Assembly (NCBI GenBank): GCA_959347315.1
Contig: OY365815.1
Span: forward strand, 12,230,038-12,294,037
Direction: 5' to 3'
Origin: Bimastos eiseni
Lineage: Eukaryota; Annelida; Clitellata; Crassiclitellata; Lumbricidae
DNA length: 64,000 nt
Shown: piece after piece, positions 1 to 33,500 of the stretch
Numbering within the stretch: position 1 is the first letter of the stretch
Layout: the number at the start of each line of letters is the position of its first letter
Program-made: the position numbers and the translations under genes
The notes under the pieces: generated by a model
What the model was told of the DNA's origin: nothing
The model's input: the letters and a program-made list of their open reading frames with translations, nothing else
Database searches by the model: none

Positions 1-199
1 AGATAATAATAATAATACAGGGATATGAGCAAGGAACAGTATTATTGGGGTTCATCATGCAGTCATGCTATACCAAGGGAATGTCTGGTTTTAAAGCGTT
101 GGCCTTGTAACTCAGAGTAGTTCCTTTACTCACACATTTGCAAACCACGATCAACGGATATATTTCTGTCCTATGGGAAGTTGAATGATCAACGACCAA

Positions 200-530
200 A
201 TTTATAGTCCAGTGATGCAAATCTAATTCATTATGTATGTTAAAATGACTTTCGAACACTAAAATGACTTCACACCAAAAATGACTTTCATAGAATAACA
301 TGATGACTTAATGCTGAAATTACTTAAATACACTAAATTTACTTATACACTAAAATGACTTTTGAACACTAAAATGACTTTCTACACTAAAATGACGTTA
401 ACACAGTACAATTACTTTTATACACTAAAATGACTTTCATACAATAAAATGACTCATGTGCTAAAATGATCTTAATACACCATAATTTCTCTTATACACT
501 AAAATGACATTTATACAAATGATGTATCAG
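200..530. repeat. Minisatellite, about 18-bp unit
   Basis: Imperfect tandem copies of a unit like ACACTAAAATGACTTTC run from about 235 to 510, within the SIK intron downstream of exon 8. Copies drift in length by a few bases. Confidence 0.8.
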
Positions 531-589
531 ATTTTCGGTAATTATTAAACCAGTTAGATAGCTTATACATAATAACAATAATATACTAC

Positions 590-12130
<11,541 letters not shown>

Positions 12131-12842
12131 TTACCCCACGGCCAGCCGAGGACCGTCGGGCCATAAGATGTCCCAGCAGAAGCCCCCGTCGCGAGGGAGG
12201 ACGAGGAGGAAGAGACGAGGAACCAACCGCAACGTATATCCCTTCCACCCACGGTCGAACTGCCAGAGCCACACAGTTTAAGGGGACGATCGCACCGGGA
12301 GCCGCAATATGAGGTGTTCTGTGTACATTGCGTACGAAAAGCGATGTGGAGATGGCGTTGGCGTATTACCGCTTGGGAGAACCGTAAGATTCTTTCGTTA
12401 AAGAATCTATGGAAGAGAAAATGTTAAAGCAAAGGTTGAATAAGTTCTGGATCAGACTCTAGCATATTTGTTGTAGAATCGATGCTAATGGCATAATATG
12501 AATTGTGAGCATTGACGGTTTCGCTACTTTGGACGGTGTAAGAGCTAATGTGTAGTAGGTTACAGTCTTAAAATTTATGTTTTCTATGATTGATGCTACT
12601 GTCCGTTAACTAGTTGACACAGTACAAGTTGCATTTTAGCCGTACCGCGAGACTGAAGATCTAGTTAATCGCACTAAGCACGCTGTGCCAATGGGGAAGA
12701 ACCAGTGACCGCTTATATGTCAGGCCAAGAAACGCGCCGCCCATACGATATCCGAAACCTAACCGTAATGCCCACACTAACCTAATATTTGGAAATGATC
12801 GCATCAGGTGCAGTTATCACTGGACGGACGAGAGGCGGTCGA

Positions 12843-12850
12843 TGACGTCA
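12843..12850. promoter_or_regulatory. CRE palindrome TGACGTCA upstream of SIK exon 1
   Basis: Exact CRE about 730 bp upstream of the SIK start codon. Seven-base matches (GACGTCA) also occur near 13048 and 13233. SIK1 is a known CREB target in mammals; regulation here is inferred. Confidence 0.45.
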
Positions 12851-13682
12851 TTCGGATTGATAACTGGGTCGAGTGTGAGGGTAGGTGCTATAATCGACGC
12901 CGCTGACGCAGATTCCGGCCCAGTTGCATGTTTACAACGGATTACGTAATATGGCGAGCCGCTCGCGTCAGAAATACCCGTGATTTTCACGTGATACATG
13001 AATGAAGCCAGCGTACGGTAAACATGATCGGACGACGCCAGTTAAAGACGTCAGATCTTTCCAGCCTTGGCCGTTTCTGTGAGCATTCCTCGAGATGGAA
13101 ATACAAAAATCCCGTGACTTGCCGGCAGATGGAAGACATAAGCTTTTATATAGCGCGCGATTATTTTTGATGATTTTAGCAATTTTTAGCAATTCAGATA
13201 ATATAATATAGGTCTATTATGCGGTTGATTTCGACGTCACCGCTTCCATCGTTATACATGTCCCAAATACCGTGTTTGAATCGTTAGGACATAAAAGTAA
13301 TATCCTAGTATTCCTTGGTCGATATAGGGCCTATATCCTCTGAGTTGAACTGCGTGCGCTGAAGCTTAAAATGTCATCTATATATGATCACCATTTTGGA
13401 ATAATAAAGAGCTCGAAGGAAAAAGCTCTGCCCTTAAAGTTGAGGGCAAAGCCCAGGTCTTCAGTGTCGTTGGTCATTGTGTGGATTAAACCTGAGGGAC
13501 TTGTTCATAATCGATACGTCAATTCGTGTGACCCACGCCGAGTAGATGAGTGATTCTTTACGTCCAACATGTTAAAACCATTCTTACGTGTAGGCCTAAG
13601 TTAGCTAAGTATCCGAACACAAGACCGAGACTTTGGGAATTACACGGAAGCAATCAACCGCCTTATCAAGAACCGAATAGTT

Positions 13683-13713
13683 CCAGTCCCAAGCCTGGAT
13701 AAAGGAGGAGGGC
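13683..13713 (+). repeat. Dispersed motif (CAGTCCCAAGCC...GGAGGAGGG)
   Basis: About 30 bp shared nearly exactly with 53289-53320 (plus) and in reverse with 14430-14460. I recall similar phrases as the conserved tail of RTE-type LINEs and related SINEs in many animals; that assignment is from memory. Confidence 0.5.
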
Positions 13714-14274
13714 GATACTATCACAACCTAGCTCTAAAACTTATTATAATCGATTATGTCATCTGTCATCTATCTGTCATTGTGTAACCGTTTGGTTGGT
13801 CTATTTGCTTCTTTTATTGATTGATTGATTGTGTTCTGGTCAATACAAAACTCCTTAATTGATTTATTGATTGACTGGTTCCCTGCTTGTGCGCAGGCCA
13901 AACATTCAGCTTAATACCGTACGCTGTTTCTGTTAACTGTTGTGATTTAATTAGTTTGTAATGACATTATAGACTCGCGCAGATAACGCCTCTGAGCTGA
14001 TGCCTTGAAGGGGCGCTATGTAGATATTGCATTATATTATTTACATACAAATAACAGGCTGTGGGGTATAGAGAGGAATGCAACAATAATTGTTTGTTAA
14101 ATTGTAGCTCCCTAAGCTATGCGCGTGTCGCTAAGGATTTACCGACTGACTTGGCGATCTAGAGACTTATTTAACGACTTAACCGACTGGCATTAGAAGT
14201 TGAAACTTACGCAGGCCTATTTATTTCCAACACGGTGTTTCCATGTACGAACAGTTTCCCTTAAAACGACTGAG

Positions 14275-14282
14275 TGACGTCA
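14275..14282. promoter_or_regulatory. CRE palindrome TGACGTCA, distal SIK 5' flank
   Basis: Exact CRE about 2.2 kb upstream of the SIK start codon, in otherwise featureless sequence. Confidence 0.35.
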
Positions 14283-16302
14283 TGAAACATCACAGTTACA
14301 TACAGATACACCACTCTGACAGGTAGTTTGTTAATAAAGGATGTGTGATCTAAAACTGAGTGATTGTAATCCATGTGGTGGTATAGCAGTTCAAAGACAC
14401 CGTGTGATAACATTGATCATTAGCGTCGACCTCCTTCTTTATTCAGGCTTGGGACTGGCACTACCGGACTGCAAGCATTGCCGTAGCTATTAGACAGGTG
14501 AGTTAGACACACATGAGTGTGATTCGAACTTTGGGTCTGTCTTGCCTCGTTATGCCTCGTTTCATCCAGTATCGAAATTTGAAGCACGCGATCAAAACAA
14601 AAGCGGAGTCGTGAGTGAACGAAGTCGCTAGCACTTCGATTAGCGACTATTTTCAACTTGAGGACTTATCGACGGCTTAATATGGCGAAGGACGGCCTAC
14701 AGTACTGGTGACTAGAAATTGCTTCGAAAGTAGCAGATCGGCATCCACCAGAGGCGGCGATCCGGTGAGGTCGAGGTGACAAGTCCCCCACCCTTGCAGA
14801 GAGGGGGCATGTTACACGTTTGTCACCCCCACATGTTCTACCCTTCTCATTGGGTGTCCCCCAACCTGTCAAACGAGATCGTCGCCTCTGGCATCCACAT
14901 AGGGAAGCTGAAGCCACGGGTCTCTGCAGAACGCAATTACTTTCCCTATTATCCCTCTTATTATCGTTTTTTCATGCATTCTTATTCTTGTGTTTAATTG
15001 TTTGAGATTGATAATAAAAGCATGTGGTTATGGTTATGGTTATTGGTCGAGAGGCTGGCGACAAGACGGTCTCACACGGACAGCAAGCAGAATCCGAACA
15101 CAATTTAAATACAACCCTTTGTAGAGTCAACCTTTCCAATGAAATGTATCCTACAACTAGTAATTATAATATGCTATCTTTCACCACCGCTCGCCCGTTT
15201 CAATGGACGCCAAAAGGCCCAAAACTGTTAGGGTCAGAGAATAAGATCTCTTAAATATGCTGCCATCGGCATGTGAACCGCGGTCCCCATCAGACCCTGG
15301 TGCTAATCACTTAGTCTATGGCGAAGGAATTGGAGCGAAAACTTAGGGCAACACCGGATTTGTTCCTTCAAGCTGTCGTATGGAATAATTTCTCGTAATT
15401 TTATGTCAGAATAAAAGTTAGCGCACAGATTACCAGAGTGTGAGTTAGCTAGGGATGCAACGCTGGTACATGCGGGTAAGTTTAACCTGAAATTAATGGA
15501 TCAAACGAAAGACATCTTCAATGATACGTTCAATAATCATGAGCTCAAAATATAAATATTATCATTATACACAAATGTCTGACTGTGTAGCGTTTTTACG
15601 ACATTAGAATCTGACGCAAAATAATATTAGTAAAATTGTTTCAAAGGCGGATCAGGTCGGGTCGGATTTCGTCGGGTCATGCACTTCATGGGGCGTGTGG
15701 GGCCAGGTCAGATATTTGGCTTCCTTCCGGGTCCGTTTTGAAAATTGGACTCGTGGACAACTCTGAGATTAATTAAAATGAGAAAATTTATTAAGGAAGG
15801 TGAAGCATTAGACGAGCAAATTTGTTAAATGCCCAAGAACTGCCAAAAATTTAATCGATCTGATACTATAAATGTTATCTGCAATTGAGACATATTAATT
15901 TTACATGCATGCACAATTGTAGACAAACAACGAGACCAACGCTTGACATCTACACCGATATAGTAATTCGAGGCCAACAGCATGGTTCCTGTTGATGCAA
16001 AACTTTCAACGTTGAGATTAGGTAAATGTACACATTTGGCAAATGAAACAAGTTATTGCATAAGTGTGAACCGTTGCTTAGCAAGCCCAGCTTGAGCAAA
16101 AGAAGACGAAAATGGTACCACCAGTATATCCTAATTGCCTTGTCCAATAGGCCCACTAGGAATACCCATTAATAAAGTCTATATATTTAGGCCTGCCAGT
16201 TTAGGTCTTATGTTAAGGCCTAAAGATCTACGACTATAATCTGTAGACCTTGACCTGACCTACAATTGAGGTCCATCCATTGAACCTACAAGTACGAACA
16301 AC

Positions 16303-16486
16303 CAGTGCTTTTTTTCTGGCGGAACGCGTCAATGAAAAAAAAATTGGGGTTGTGTAATAACTCTGGTATTTGATAGAAACTTTACAATCTCAATTTTATA
16401 CATTGGTAGTAATAATTTTAGCGTAATTTCTTTCGTCAATTATACAGATGCGTTCCGGCACCTTATTTTCTAGAAAGAAAGCCCTG
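16303..16486. mobile_element. hAT-type MITE, 184 bp, with 8-bp target duplication
   Basis: Ends CAGTGCTTTTTTTCT and, read inward from the other side, CAGGGCTTTCTTTCT form imperfect terminal inverted repeats. Each is followed inward by an inverted GGAACGC. The element is flanked by the identical 8-mer CGAACAAC at 16295-16302 and 16487-16494. Non-autonomous size, no coding capacity, CAG ends and an 8-bp duplication are hallmarks of the hAT superfamily. Confidence 0.88.
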
Positions 16487-16837
16487 CGAACAACAGTCTA
16501 GACTCTAGCAATATAGGCCTACCATTCTTGTTTACATCAGGGACTCGACCATACAGGCCTTCGATCCGTGCCATTGTTATCAATATATTTTGTCCGACTT
16601 CGTTTGATGTCTTGGGCTCCAGACTTAATAAGCCATCTAAACTGCGAGCAATGGTGATGACTCGCCTCCATCTGGTGAGAGCTCTGCGCTCAGACACTTA
16701 ATCGCTAGATGACGCTTCTGTCTCACCAGGATCAAGTCTCATTCAACGAAGCGAATAAACGGAACAGTTATCAACGTAGACTATGTAGACTATACAATAC
16801 ATGTATGTTAGAGCTGTATCGAATTATATGACACGAT

Positions 16838-17056
16838 ATGCAAACTTGATATACAGCGCCTCTTCAAGAAATCTACTCAAGGACGATCTCTGCGCTATAG
16901 GCAACATGATGTTAATTGTCATTTCAACGACTGCTAGAAAAACTCATTAGCAAAACAATGCACAGTAAGCTAAATGAGTCACCAATGGCTGGTTCACGCA
17001 CAAACGTAGAACCAACCAATGGATTCCCATAAAAAGCTGACAAATGACATGGATGT
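16838..17056 (-). repeat. Interspersed repeat copy (GGCGCT-tail family)
   Basis: Shares order and wording with 26895-27075: a tail (reverse of CTTGAAGAGGCGCTGTATAT), GATGTTAATTGTCATT, and then CACGCACAA, AGAACCAACCA and ATGACATGGATGTT. Partial copies are at 38335-38475 and 50344-50383. It probably represents a SINE or LINE 3' end inserted in minus orientation. Confidence 0.65.
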
Positions 17057-17700
17057 TCCATGACATGGACGTTTAGAGTCTATGGGCCAAGCTGCGCCGA
17101 AAGGTTAGAGACTGCCGAGATTGAATCGCAAAATACGGGGACGGTGTCGAAGAGTATTTCCTCACTAGTGGAAGATGACGCATTTCATCTTCCACCAGCA
17201 TTCGTATATTCGTATATTCGTATTCGATTTGGACTTGAATAGAGCGTCGAACAGTTCATTTCAGCCGAATAGTTTTAAATATCAATTGCGATTTGTAAAA
17301 GCGCTACATAAATTTTAGCGTATATAAAAAATTTAACATGCGGCACAATTTACGTCTCACTGTGTGGTTTCTTTTGTGATCAATGGGTTCAACTTCTGTC
17401 TGGGAATATTCTTACTGTAGTCAATCATTACAGCCGAATAGCACTCATTACAACTATTACGTGCGATGGAGAATTGAAATGAATCGAGATTGACCAACTT
17501 TAGTTGATCAGTGCTATATGAGTCCATGCGCAGCTATAGGTCTATCGTTGACGAATCGCTCGCCTATAGCATACTATTGCGCGAGCGATTTTGGTTCGCC
17601 TATTATTTTCAAATGAGAAACTCAGACGGCAAGGGAATGTTAAGCAAATGATATACCTTTCTGGAATCGTTGCCAACGCCTCTTCATAATATTTTTCATT

Positions 17701-18830
17701 ATCAAATCAAATCAAATCAAAGAAATTTATTTGGCTGATCAGAATTATATATAACAGCTTACAGCGAATCCACAACAAAATATTAAAAAAGTCTAATTCT
17801 GGATGAGAGAAGAGAGAAGGAGTCATGGAGTGCGTAGGGATGATGAGATTAACCCAGGAGACACAATTAGGGACCAAAGGTCCCGCAAGTTAGGGCCACC
17901 TAGTAGGATAGGTTAAAATGAAAAGTGAGAGCCGGTAAGAGTAGATTAAAGGGAGAAGATAATAGATTCAACGGTGTGTAAACATAAAACTTAACTAGTC
18001 TTAACTAACAAAATGAAGCTAGCAGATGAAGGGGTAGGTACAACAAAAAACGCAACAAAGGATTAAATGATACGTGTTATGTAGAGAAAAATACCTTCAT
18101 GTAGCCAAGTAGAAAACAATTTTTCCAGAGCTCCAGGGTTGCTCAGTAACCGAGCCAAGATTGAACCAGTACATTAATTTATTTTATTTTAACACTCAAT
18201 CAGTCCAAAGATTGATTGAAATATTCATTTGACCCACACCCCATCCCTCCCTAACCCCTCTGAGTTAAGGATCCCAGCCTTTCAATTGTCCTTATTTTGG
18301 TCGAGAATACAGGCAATCATTTTGTTTCTAAAGGATTTAATGCTGTATGGTAAGTAAATGGTGGCTGGAATAGCATTCCAAATTCTGGCACCTTGGCACC
18401 TAATAGATACTAATCTAGCATTAGTTCTGGCATAGGGAACCATTAAGACGTGAGGACTTCTTATGGCGTGGTGTATGGAGCTCATGTTATAGCAAAAGTA
18501 TCGGTGAAATATATTACGTAAGTTTTTTCGACTATTTCGAAACATAAAAATGGCTATTTGTAATTTATAGATCTGGATAACTGATAGTACCCTATTTTTT
18601 TAAAATACTTCGCTTGTGTGAGCATTAAATGGCAACCCGGCCATAAATCTTATAGCTTTTTTCTGCATGATGGATAATTTATTGAGGTTGGATGTGTATG
18701 CCGAGGCCCAGATTATAGTACAGTAGGTGACGTAAGGATATATGAGCAAGAAGTAAAGAGTAGAACGGGCATGACCAGGTAAAATTTTGGTTAATCTAAA
18801 CAAAATACCTAGGTTTTATATATACCTTTT
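17701..18830 (-). pseudogene. LINE relic, reverse-transcriptase C-terminus and 3' tail
   Basis: Two minus-strand frames (18600-18803 and 18282-18545) give LYFLLIYPYVTYCTIIWAS, NLNKLSIMQKKAIRFMAGLP and ARLVSIRCQGARIWNAIP. These are the RT thumb/connection segments typical of non-LTR retrotransposons. A frameshift separates them. About 560 bp of 3' UTR follows and ends in a (TTGAT)n-type tail (17701-17721 on the plus strand). The copy is 5'-truncated and dead. A related fragment lies on the opposite strand at 27836-28515. Confidence 0.8.
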
Positions 18831-19244
18831 TTCCCTCGGCGGTTGTAACTGTCGTGTTCTATAGCGTGGTTATATACGGTCATAGACGCCATGTAAAATC
18901 TAAAAATAATAGTAATTACACGAGGCTAATAGACTGCAGCCCCCGATAGTCGTAATCAAAATCTTCGTATAGCCTGTCTATAGAGCTGCTGTAGAAAGTT
19001 AAGCGCAGGGCACTAGCCTGACGCTCTAACCTCAGCACTGGTTCGTCAGAGGGGCTTAATCACTTAATAACTAAATAATTAGATGAATGATGTAGTTTGT
19101 GAAAGTAGGACAAAGTTAATTTTCTGATTGTATTGGATTGTAACGGTTCTGGGGTACGCCTACCTGGTGTCGACCTGCTGTAGTGTCTGCCTGTTGTGTA
19201 CGCCTGTCTACTGTGTTCTTTCTTCTGTGGTATCTACCTGCTGT

Positions 19245-19510
19245 ATACGCCTATCTACTATCTACTGTAGATATCTACTATCTACTGTAGTCTATCTACT
19301 ATCTGCTGTAGATATCTACTATCTACTGTATCCTATCTACTGTGTATTATCTACTATCCACTGTGTATTCTCTACTGTCTACTATCTACTATCTACTGTA
19401 GTCTATCTAATATCTACTGTAGATATCTACTATCTACTGTATCCTATCTACTGTGTAGTCTCTACTGTCTACTGTCTCCTATCTACTGTGTATCATCTAC
19501 TATCTACGGC
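19245..19510. repeat. Minisatellite inside the LTR U3 (TCTACTGTAG units)
   Basis: Tandem variants of TATCTACTGTAGATATCTAC and CCTATCTACTGTG fill U3 just upstream of the TATA box. Confidence 0.85.
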
Positions 19511-19517
19511 AAATTAG

Positions 19518-19525
19518 TATAAAAG
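19518..19525 (+). promoter_or_regulatory. TATA box of the solo LTR
   Basis: TATAAAAG about 380 bp into the LTR. A start site would be expected roughly 25-30 bp downstream. Activity is inferred only. Confidence 0.5.
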
Positions 19526-20076
19526 GATCAGAGGGTGTCATCAGAGAGAGTCGTCATCGGAGAGTCGTCGTAGGATCGTGGTCGTCGCCGTCGTCTGGAG
19601 ATCGTCATCGAGGAGCCTTGTAGATTCGGCTTCGGCCTTGCAGTCTCGGCGCCTAGGAAGCACGAATAGTCGTCGTGGCTTGCGATAGTCGTCGTGGATA
19701 TAGTCGTCGTAGTTTTGTGATAGTCGCCGTCAGCCATTGACGTAGCATAGTAGTCGCCGTCAGCCATTGACGTATCGTTGCAATTACTCGTTAGTTATCG
19801 ACGTAGGGCGTATTGAGGGAGTGAGAAACGGACTGTTTCCGAATCGGCGCTACAGAAGTATTGTTTTCCGTTGTACATTAAAAGAAGATTATCGAACAAG
19901 CGTGTTTTACTCCAAGCGTCATCCAGAAAGGAGCTATTTAAACCTTAAATGGTTAGTCTTCAGCAAACCACTGAAGTCTTACTCAGCGGACTGCAACACG
20001 AACTACCCCCATATCGGACGGGGCTGCAAGTCGTCATCCTGGTCACTGTCGAATAGGCCCCGTTCCGTTACAGGAT

Positions 20077-21004
20077 GATGGAGTGTGATGATTGGTGTAG
20101 CTACCCAGTGATCCAGTAACGCTTTCTACAGGTTTGTCTGATTTTCGTCATCTTAACAGGAATTGTATAAATTGTGCTTAAACTAAACAACAGCTAAATA
20201 AATACGCATGATAGTAAGATGAGGTTTAAAGGTTTTTAATAGGTTTATTCATCGCTTTTTCAAGTGATATATTGTATGCAAAGCAGTCGGAAAACAAGGC
20301 AAACTCTAATAAGAAAAATAGTTTTTCATCGGAACACAGAAAACGAATTCACAAGCAGCAGTAACACCTGATGTCATGCTGTTAGTGATGGATAATACAG
20401 ATTAATTAATCACCATCACCGCATACTATGATACTAAGACGTCTATTGACTAAGATTCGACGCGTTGAAGTCGAAGTGTGTCAAGATAGACATACCTTGA
20501 TCTTACAGAAGCTTGTTCTCTTGAAGAGACCCTTTAAAAATTTGCGGTTACAATTACTGAGATTGGTAACATAACATACAACGGTTATTAGTAAATTTCA
20601 AGGTTAGATCTAACAATACCGTGCATTCTACAGTTGCTTGTGTATAGACTGGCTGACCAAGAATCCGATTCGCAAGTGGGTCGAGGGAAGAGTGACAAAC
20701 CACAATTTACGTAATTAATTGGGAACATATTTGACGATATGCTCTTGTCATCACGTTGAGGGTTTTTTCCAGTTTACACCTACCCATTCGAGTCATCTTT
20801 AAGTTGATCACCTGAATGATTACTCATTTGTACTTTCACCTTCTCCAACAGATTTTTCGGAATTTTATGACCTTCAAAGAGTGTGGTTTAAGGGCGAACG
20901 CTCAGCTACATCGAGGGGGTTAAATGTCGTTGATGCGGATTGGTGCGCAGTCAAATTGCATTTGCGATTGAGTTGATGGTATTTAGTGGCATTTGATCGT
21001 TTTG
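20077..21004. other. Probable neuroligin 3' UTR and downstream flank
   Basis: No open frame of note. On the gene strand an AATAAA lies at 20244-20249 (TTTATT on plus), about 760 nt after the neuroligin stop, and could be its polyadenylation signal. Assignment is weak. Confidence 0.35.
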
Positions 21005-30186
<9,182 letters not shown>

Positions 30187-30360
30187 CTGAAATTAAGTAC
30201 ATGTTTATATTTTAAAATATATTTAGTAACAAATACCTACATGCACCTAATACCTACACCTACTAAAAAACGTGTTACGTGTATACTACATACCTACCCA
30301 TCTAACCTAATTACATATTAACCTACATAACTATATACATTATATAGATACATAAATCAA

Positions 30361-30560
30361 TACACAGACATACACACAACACCCACATGCATACATACAT
30401 ACATGCATACATACATACATGCATGTGGATGTTGTGTATGTATCTGTGTATGTATTTATGCTTGTACGACGTACGTACATACATACATACATACATATAT
30501 ACATACATACACACATACATATATGCATACGTATACACATACATGGTATTATACATACAT
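30361..30560. repeat. (CATA)n microsatellite with inverted arms
   Basis: CATA/TATG array. The segments 30361-30392 and 30419-30449 are imperfect inverted copies carrying the unique phrase CAACACCCACATG. Confidence 0.85.
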
Positions 30561-33500
30561 ATATATAATCTGTTAAGATATACATGTACCTAAAGGTTAG
30601 CAACGTAATGCAGAAATACAGCCAGCATCTCTGGTTTCCTGTTTTCATTGAATTCGCAATTTTTGCTCTTAAGCACTCTGAGCACTTGCTGTGGCATGGA
30701 AAGGATTCTGCGCACGTGCTAAGTAGTATCGCACGACGTGTGGTTTGCTTCTCAAATGAATGATTTACCAAATTACACTGCATCTGGTGACAGATGAAAA
30801 GGCGCTACACAATCAATTTCGTCGCGTCGTGCTTATTCAAGAGACACTCCGTGGCTTACAAGTCAAGTGATTGGACCACTGCTTAGCGCTTCGAGCGTAT
30901 ACGTGCATTATGTATGTGCATCATGTGTGAATAATTGAATATGCGTGTGCAACTGTGCATTATGTATGAACATGTGTGTCTATTGTTATAAGAAGAATGC
31001 CAAGTTTATCTTTAAAACAATATTTATTCAGCTGGTTATATATCTTCTATACTTCATAGATTGTATTTATATGAAGGTGTGCATGTATGTAGATGTGTAC
31101 GTATGTATGTATGTATGTATTGTATATTTGTATATGTGTGTAAATATATGTATGTATGTATCATAGATGAAAATAGGATGATCATGTTAGATAAGAGATG
31201 CGTCCGACAAAAGTAAGTGAACGTTCAAGGGTAACACATAAAGCACGAACACTAGACGAGGAAGAGAATAAACAAGTTAAAGTAAAAAACGTGGTTTTTT
31301 CGGGACCCTCGTTTATCTGGTAGATACCCGAAACCCTGACGTAGACGCTAACATACCTGAGAAAGAGTTGAAAGATGAATAAAAGAGGTAATATTTCTGT
31401 CTGTTTGATCAATTCTTCAGTTATATTATATTTCAAACATTTTTCAGATATGTTCGTCAAAATTTGATACATTGCATTGGCATGCAAGCGTGGAATGTGT
31501 GCAAAATATCTCATACCTCTCTAGGTCTACGGGAACATACCTGAAAAGAGTTGAAATATGTCCAACTGAAGGTCCGACCACGACAGACTTTACGCAAACC
31601 AAGTTAAATAAAAGAGGGTAAAAAGAGAAATAAGGAAGTTAAAGTGTGAATTTATTTGTGTATGCGTATAAAAATACAATTGATACAATTTGTATGTACT
31701 TCTGACTTTCACTTACAAAGTCCTCTTTCTTTCTCTGCCTATGGTCAACGGATCTTCCGCTATCACTGGTGTTATAAATAGACCCCAGGCTGGGATTTTG
31801 ATAACTTTAATTCAGAATAATAATAATTATAACAGTAAGTTATTACAGGAGTTGAATTTAATGGTCGGCAGCTATGCAAGGAGCCCTGTACTTCGTACAT
31901 ATCTCATTTTAACAAATTTTAACGCCCCTAGCGAAAGAAGTCCCTTACGGAAAATACGGGTCTCGAACTCAGTTTTTCAGCTCTGCGCCTCACTGTCTTC
32001 ACCACTGAAGGCCGTAGAGTTACCTACATTCATATCTCCATTCGCGTATGCAGCGAACGATGTATGCATAATTTTGCATATTGAACACTCTTAACTATGT
32101 ATAAAGCACGTATAGCAATTCTAGAGATTGGAATACTCTGATCAAAAGACAGAGATTTACACATAATTGGTGCTTTTAATATGGACCTCCTCCAAGCTCA
32201 AGAACTCCAAACCACAAATGGTGTCTTCTTTCTCTCACCGTCTCTTACCTTTCATTGAACAACCAACTAGCATTACAGATAGCCTACGTTTATTATGCCT
32301 ATTGATAAATATAATCCATTTACTAATCCAGCATAAACGTCTCTGAATCTGCTATTATTATTGATGACCTCTCCGATCACCTCAAGATTATATCTTGGTG
32401 CTGAGGGCTTTGTAGGTCAAACAATCATGCCAATATAAATTTTATTCTGAATTCGACAGGAAGCCAATGTTGATGATGGAGTAGTAGAAGATTGTCTAGT
32501 TACTATGAGCTAGCATATGGTTTCATTCAACAGTACTTTAAAAAAAATATATATATATACAATCCACATACATGTATAGATTTATGCCTGTGTCTATAAA
32601 ATCACGTAATTGTGGGCAGATTGCTATTTTATTTTACGAGAGTGAAAATATTAAAGATGCTTAGAGATATCTAATGCCACATTCTGTTATGTGCAGTTCC
32701 ATGTCCCATACCTACATATAGGGACTATATACATATATATATATATATATATATTGATGGGCTTATCTCCATTTGCGTATGCAGTGAACGAAGTCTGCAT
32801 ATTGAACGCTCTTAACTATGTATAAAATATATGCAACTCTGTGAAATTGTGGACGGTGACTTCAGCCCATATATAACATTATGTAATTGCCATATTAAAT
32901 TTATAGCCGTAGCTCCACATAAATCTAGGTCTAGCCTATGACCTCATATTGTATGTGAAGTTTCTGGAAACAATATATAATGCTATATTGGTTTCGTATA
33001 TTTATAAATTATATCGGTATACTATACATGGTATAGATATACATTATATATCAATATAGGCTACTTAAAGCGGGTCGAACTGGAAGACTTGAATTGGAAA
33101 TAAAAGGGATGACTCGTGGAAGAATTCAAGGCATCAATTTCGTTGGGACAGAAACGGATGTTAGTGGATAAAATTTTTACTTTGCACTGTATACGCATAT
33201 GCTGCCTCCAATTATACTGACCCATAGATGGCGCTGAAGGTCAGGATGAAGTCAAAGGAAGTCGAGCACAGAGGTGAAAGAGCATCAAGCATCAAAGAGG
33301 TCACGAAAGAGTAGCACATGTGCACGGAATGGGGTATAGGTGGCCTGAAATGTGAACCATCGCCTGGTTTGATCAGTGGCCAAAAATTTCATCTTTGGTG
33401 GAAGAAGGCAGCGATGGGAATCAATATCAGTGATTAAATTGTCGGGAACTGGGAGGGTTCCAAGTTCCAGGGCTCCCCAGTTCATTTTTTAACCCTGCCA

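Larger units (their letters stand above)
12134..16294. other. SIK 5' flank, no gene recognised
   Basis: Intergenic sequence. It contains two CRE palindromes, two short copies of a dispersed motif CAGTCCCAAGCC (13684 plus strand; 14430-14460 minus strand) and a GGGGCGCTATGTAGAT LINE-type tail near 14003. Open frames here are short, lack domains and show no splice-consistent chain. Confidence 0.6.
19139..20072 (+). mobile_element. Solo LTR (probably Gypsy-like), 934 bp
   Basis: Starts TGTAACGG and ends CCGTTACA, an 8-bp perfect terminal inversion with TG..CA ends. It is flanked by GGAT at 19135-19138 and 20073-20076, a 4-bp target duplication. Inside are a TATAAAAG box at 19518-19525 and an ATTAAA near 19876, as expected for U3/R. 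No second copy, primer-binding site or internal retroelement gene is visible, so it is read as a solo LTR left by recombination. The 103-residue frame at 19767-20078 inside it has no recognisable domain. Confidence 0.8.

Noticed and set aside
14666..14917. 83-residue minus-strand frame with Cys and Arg
   Set aside because: No recognisable domain, no partner exons, and GC-richer local composition explains its openness.
19767..20078. 103-residue plus-strand frame
   Set aside because: It falls inside the solo LTR, where coding sequence is not expected, and has no domain.
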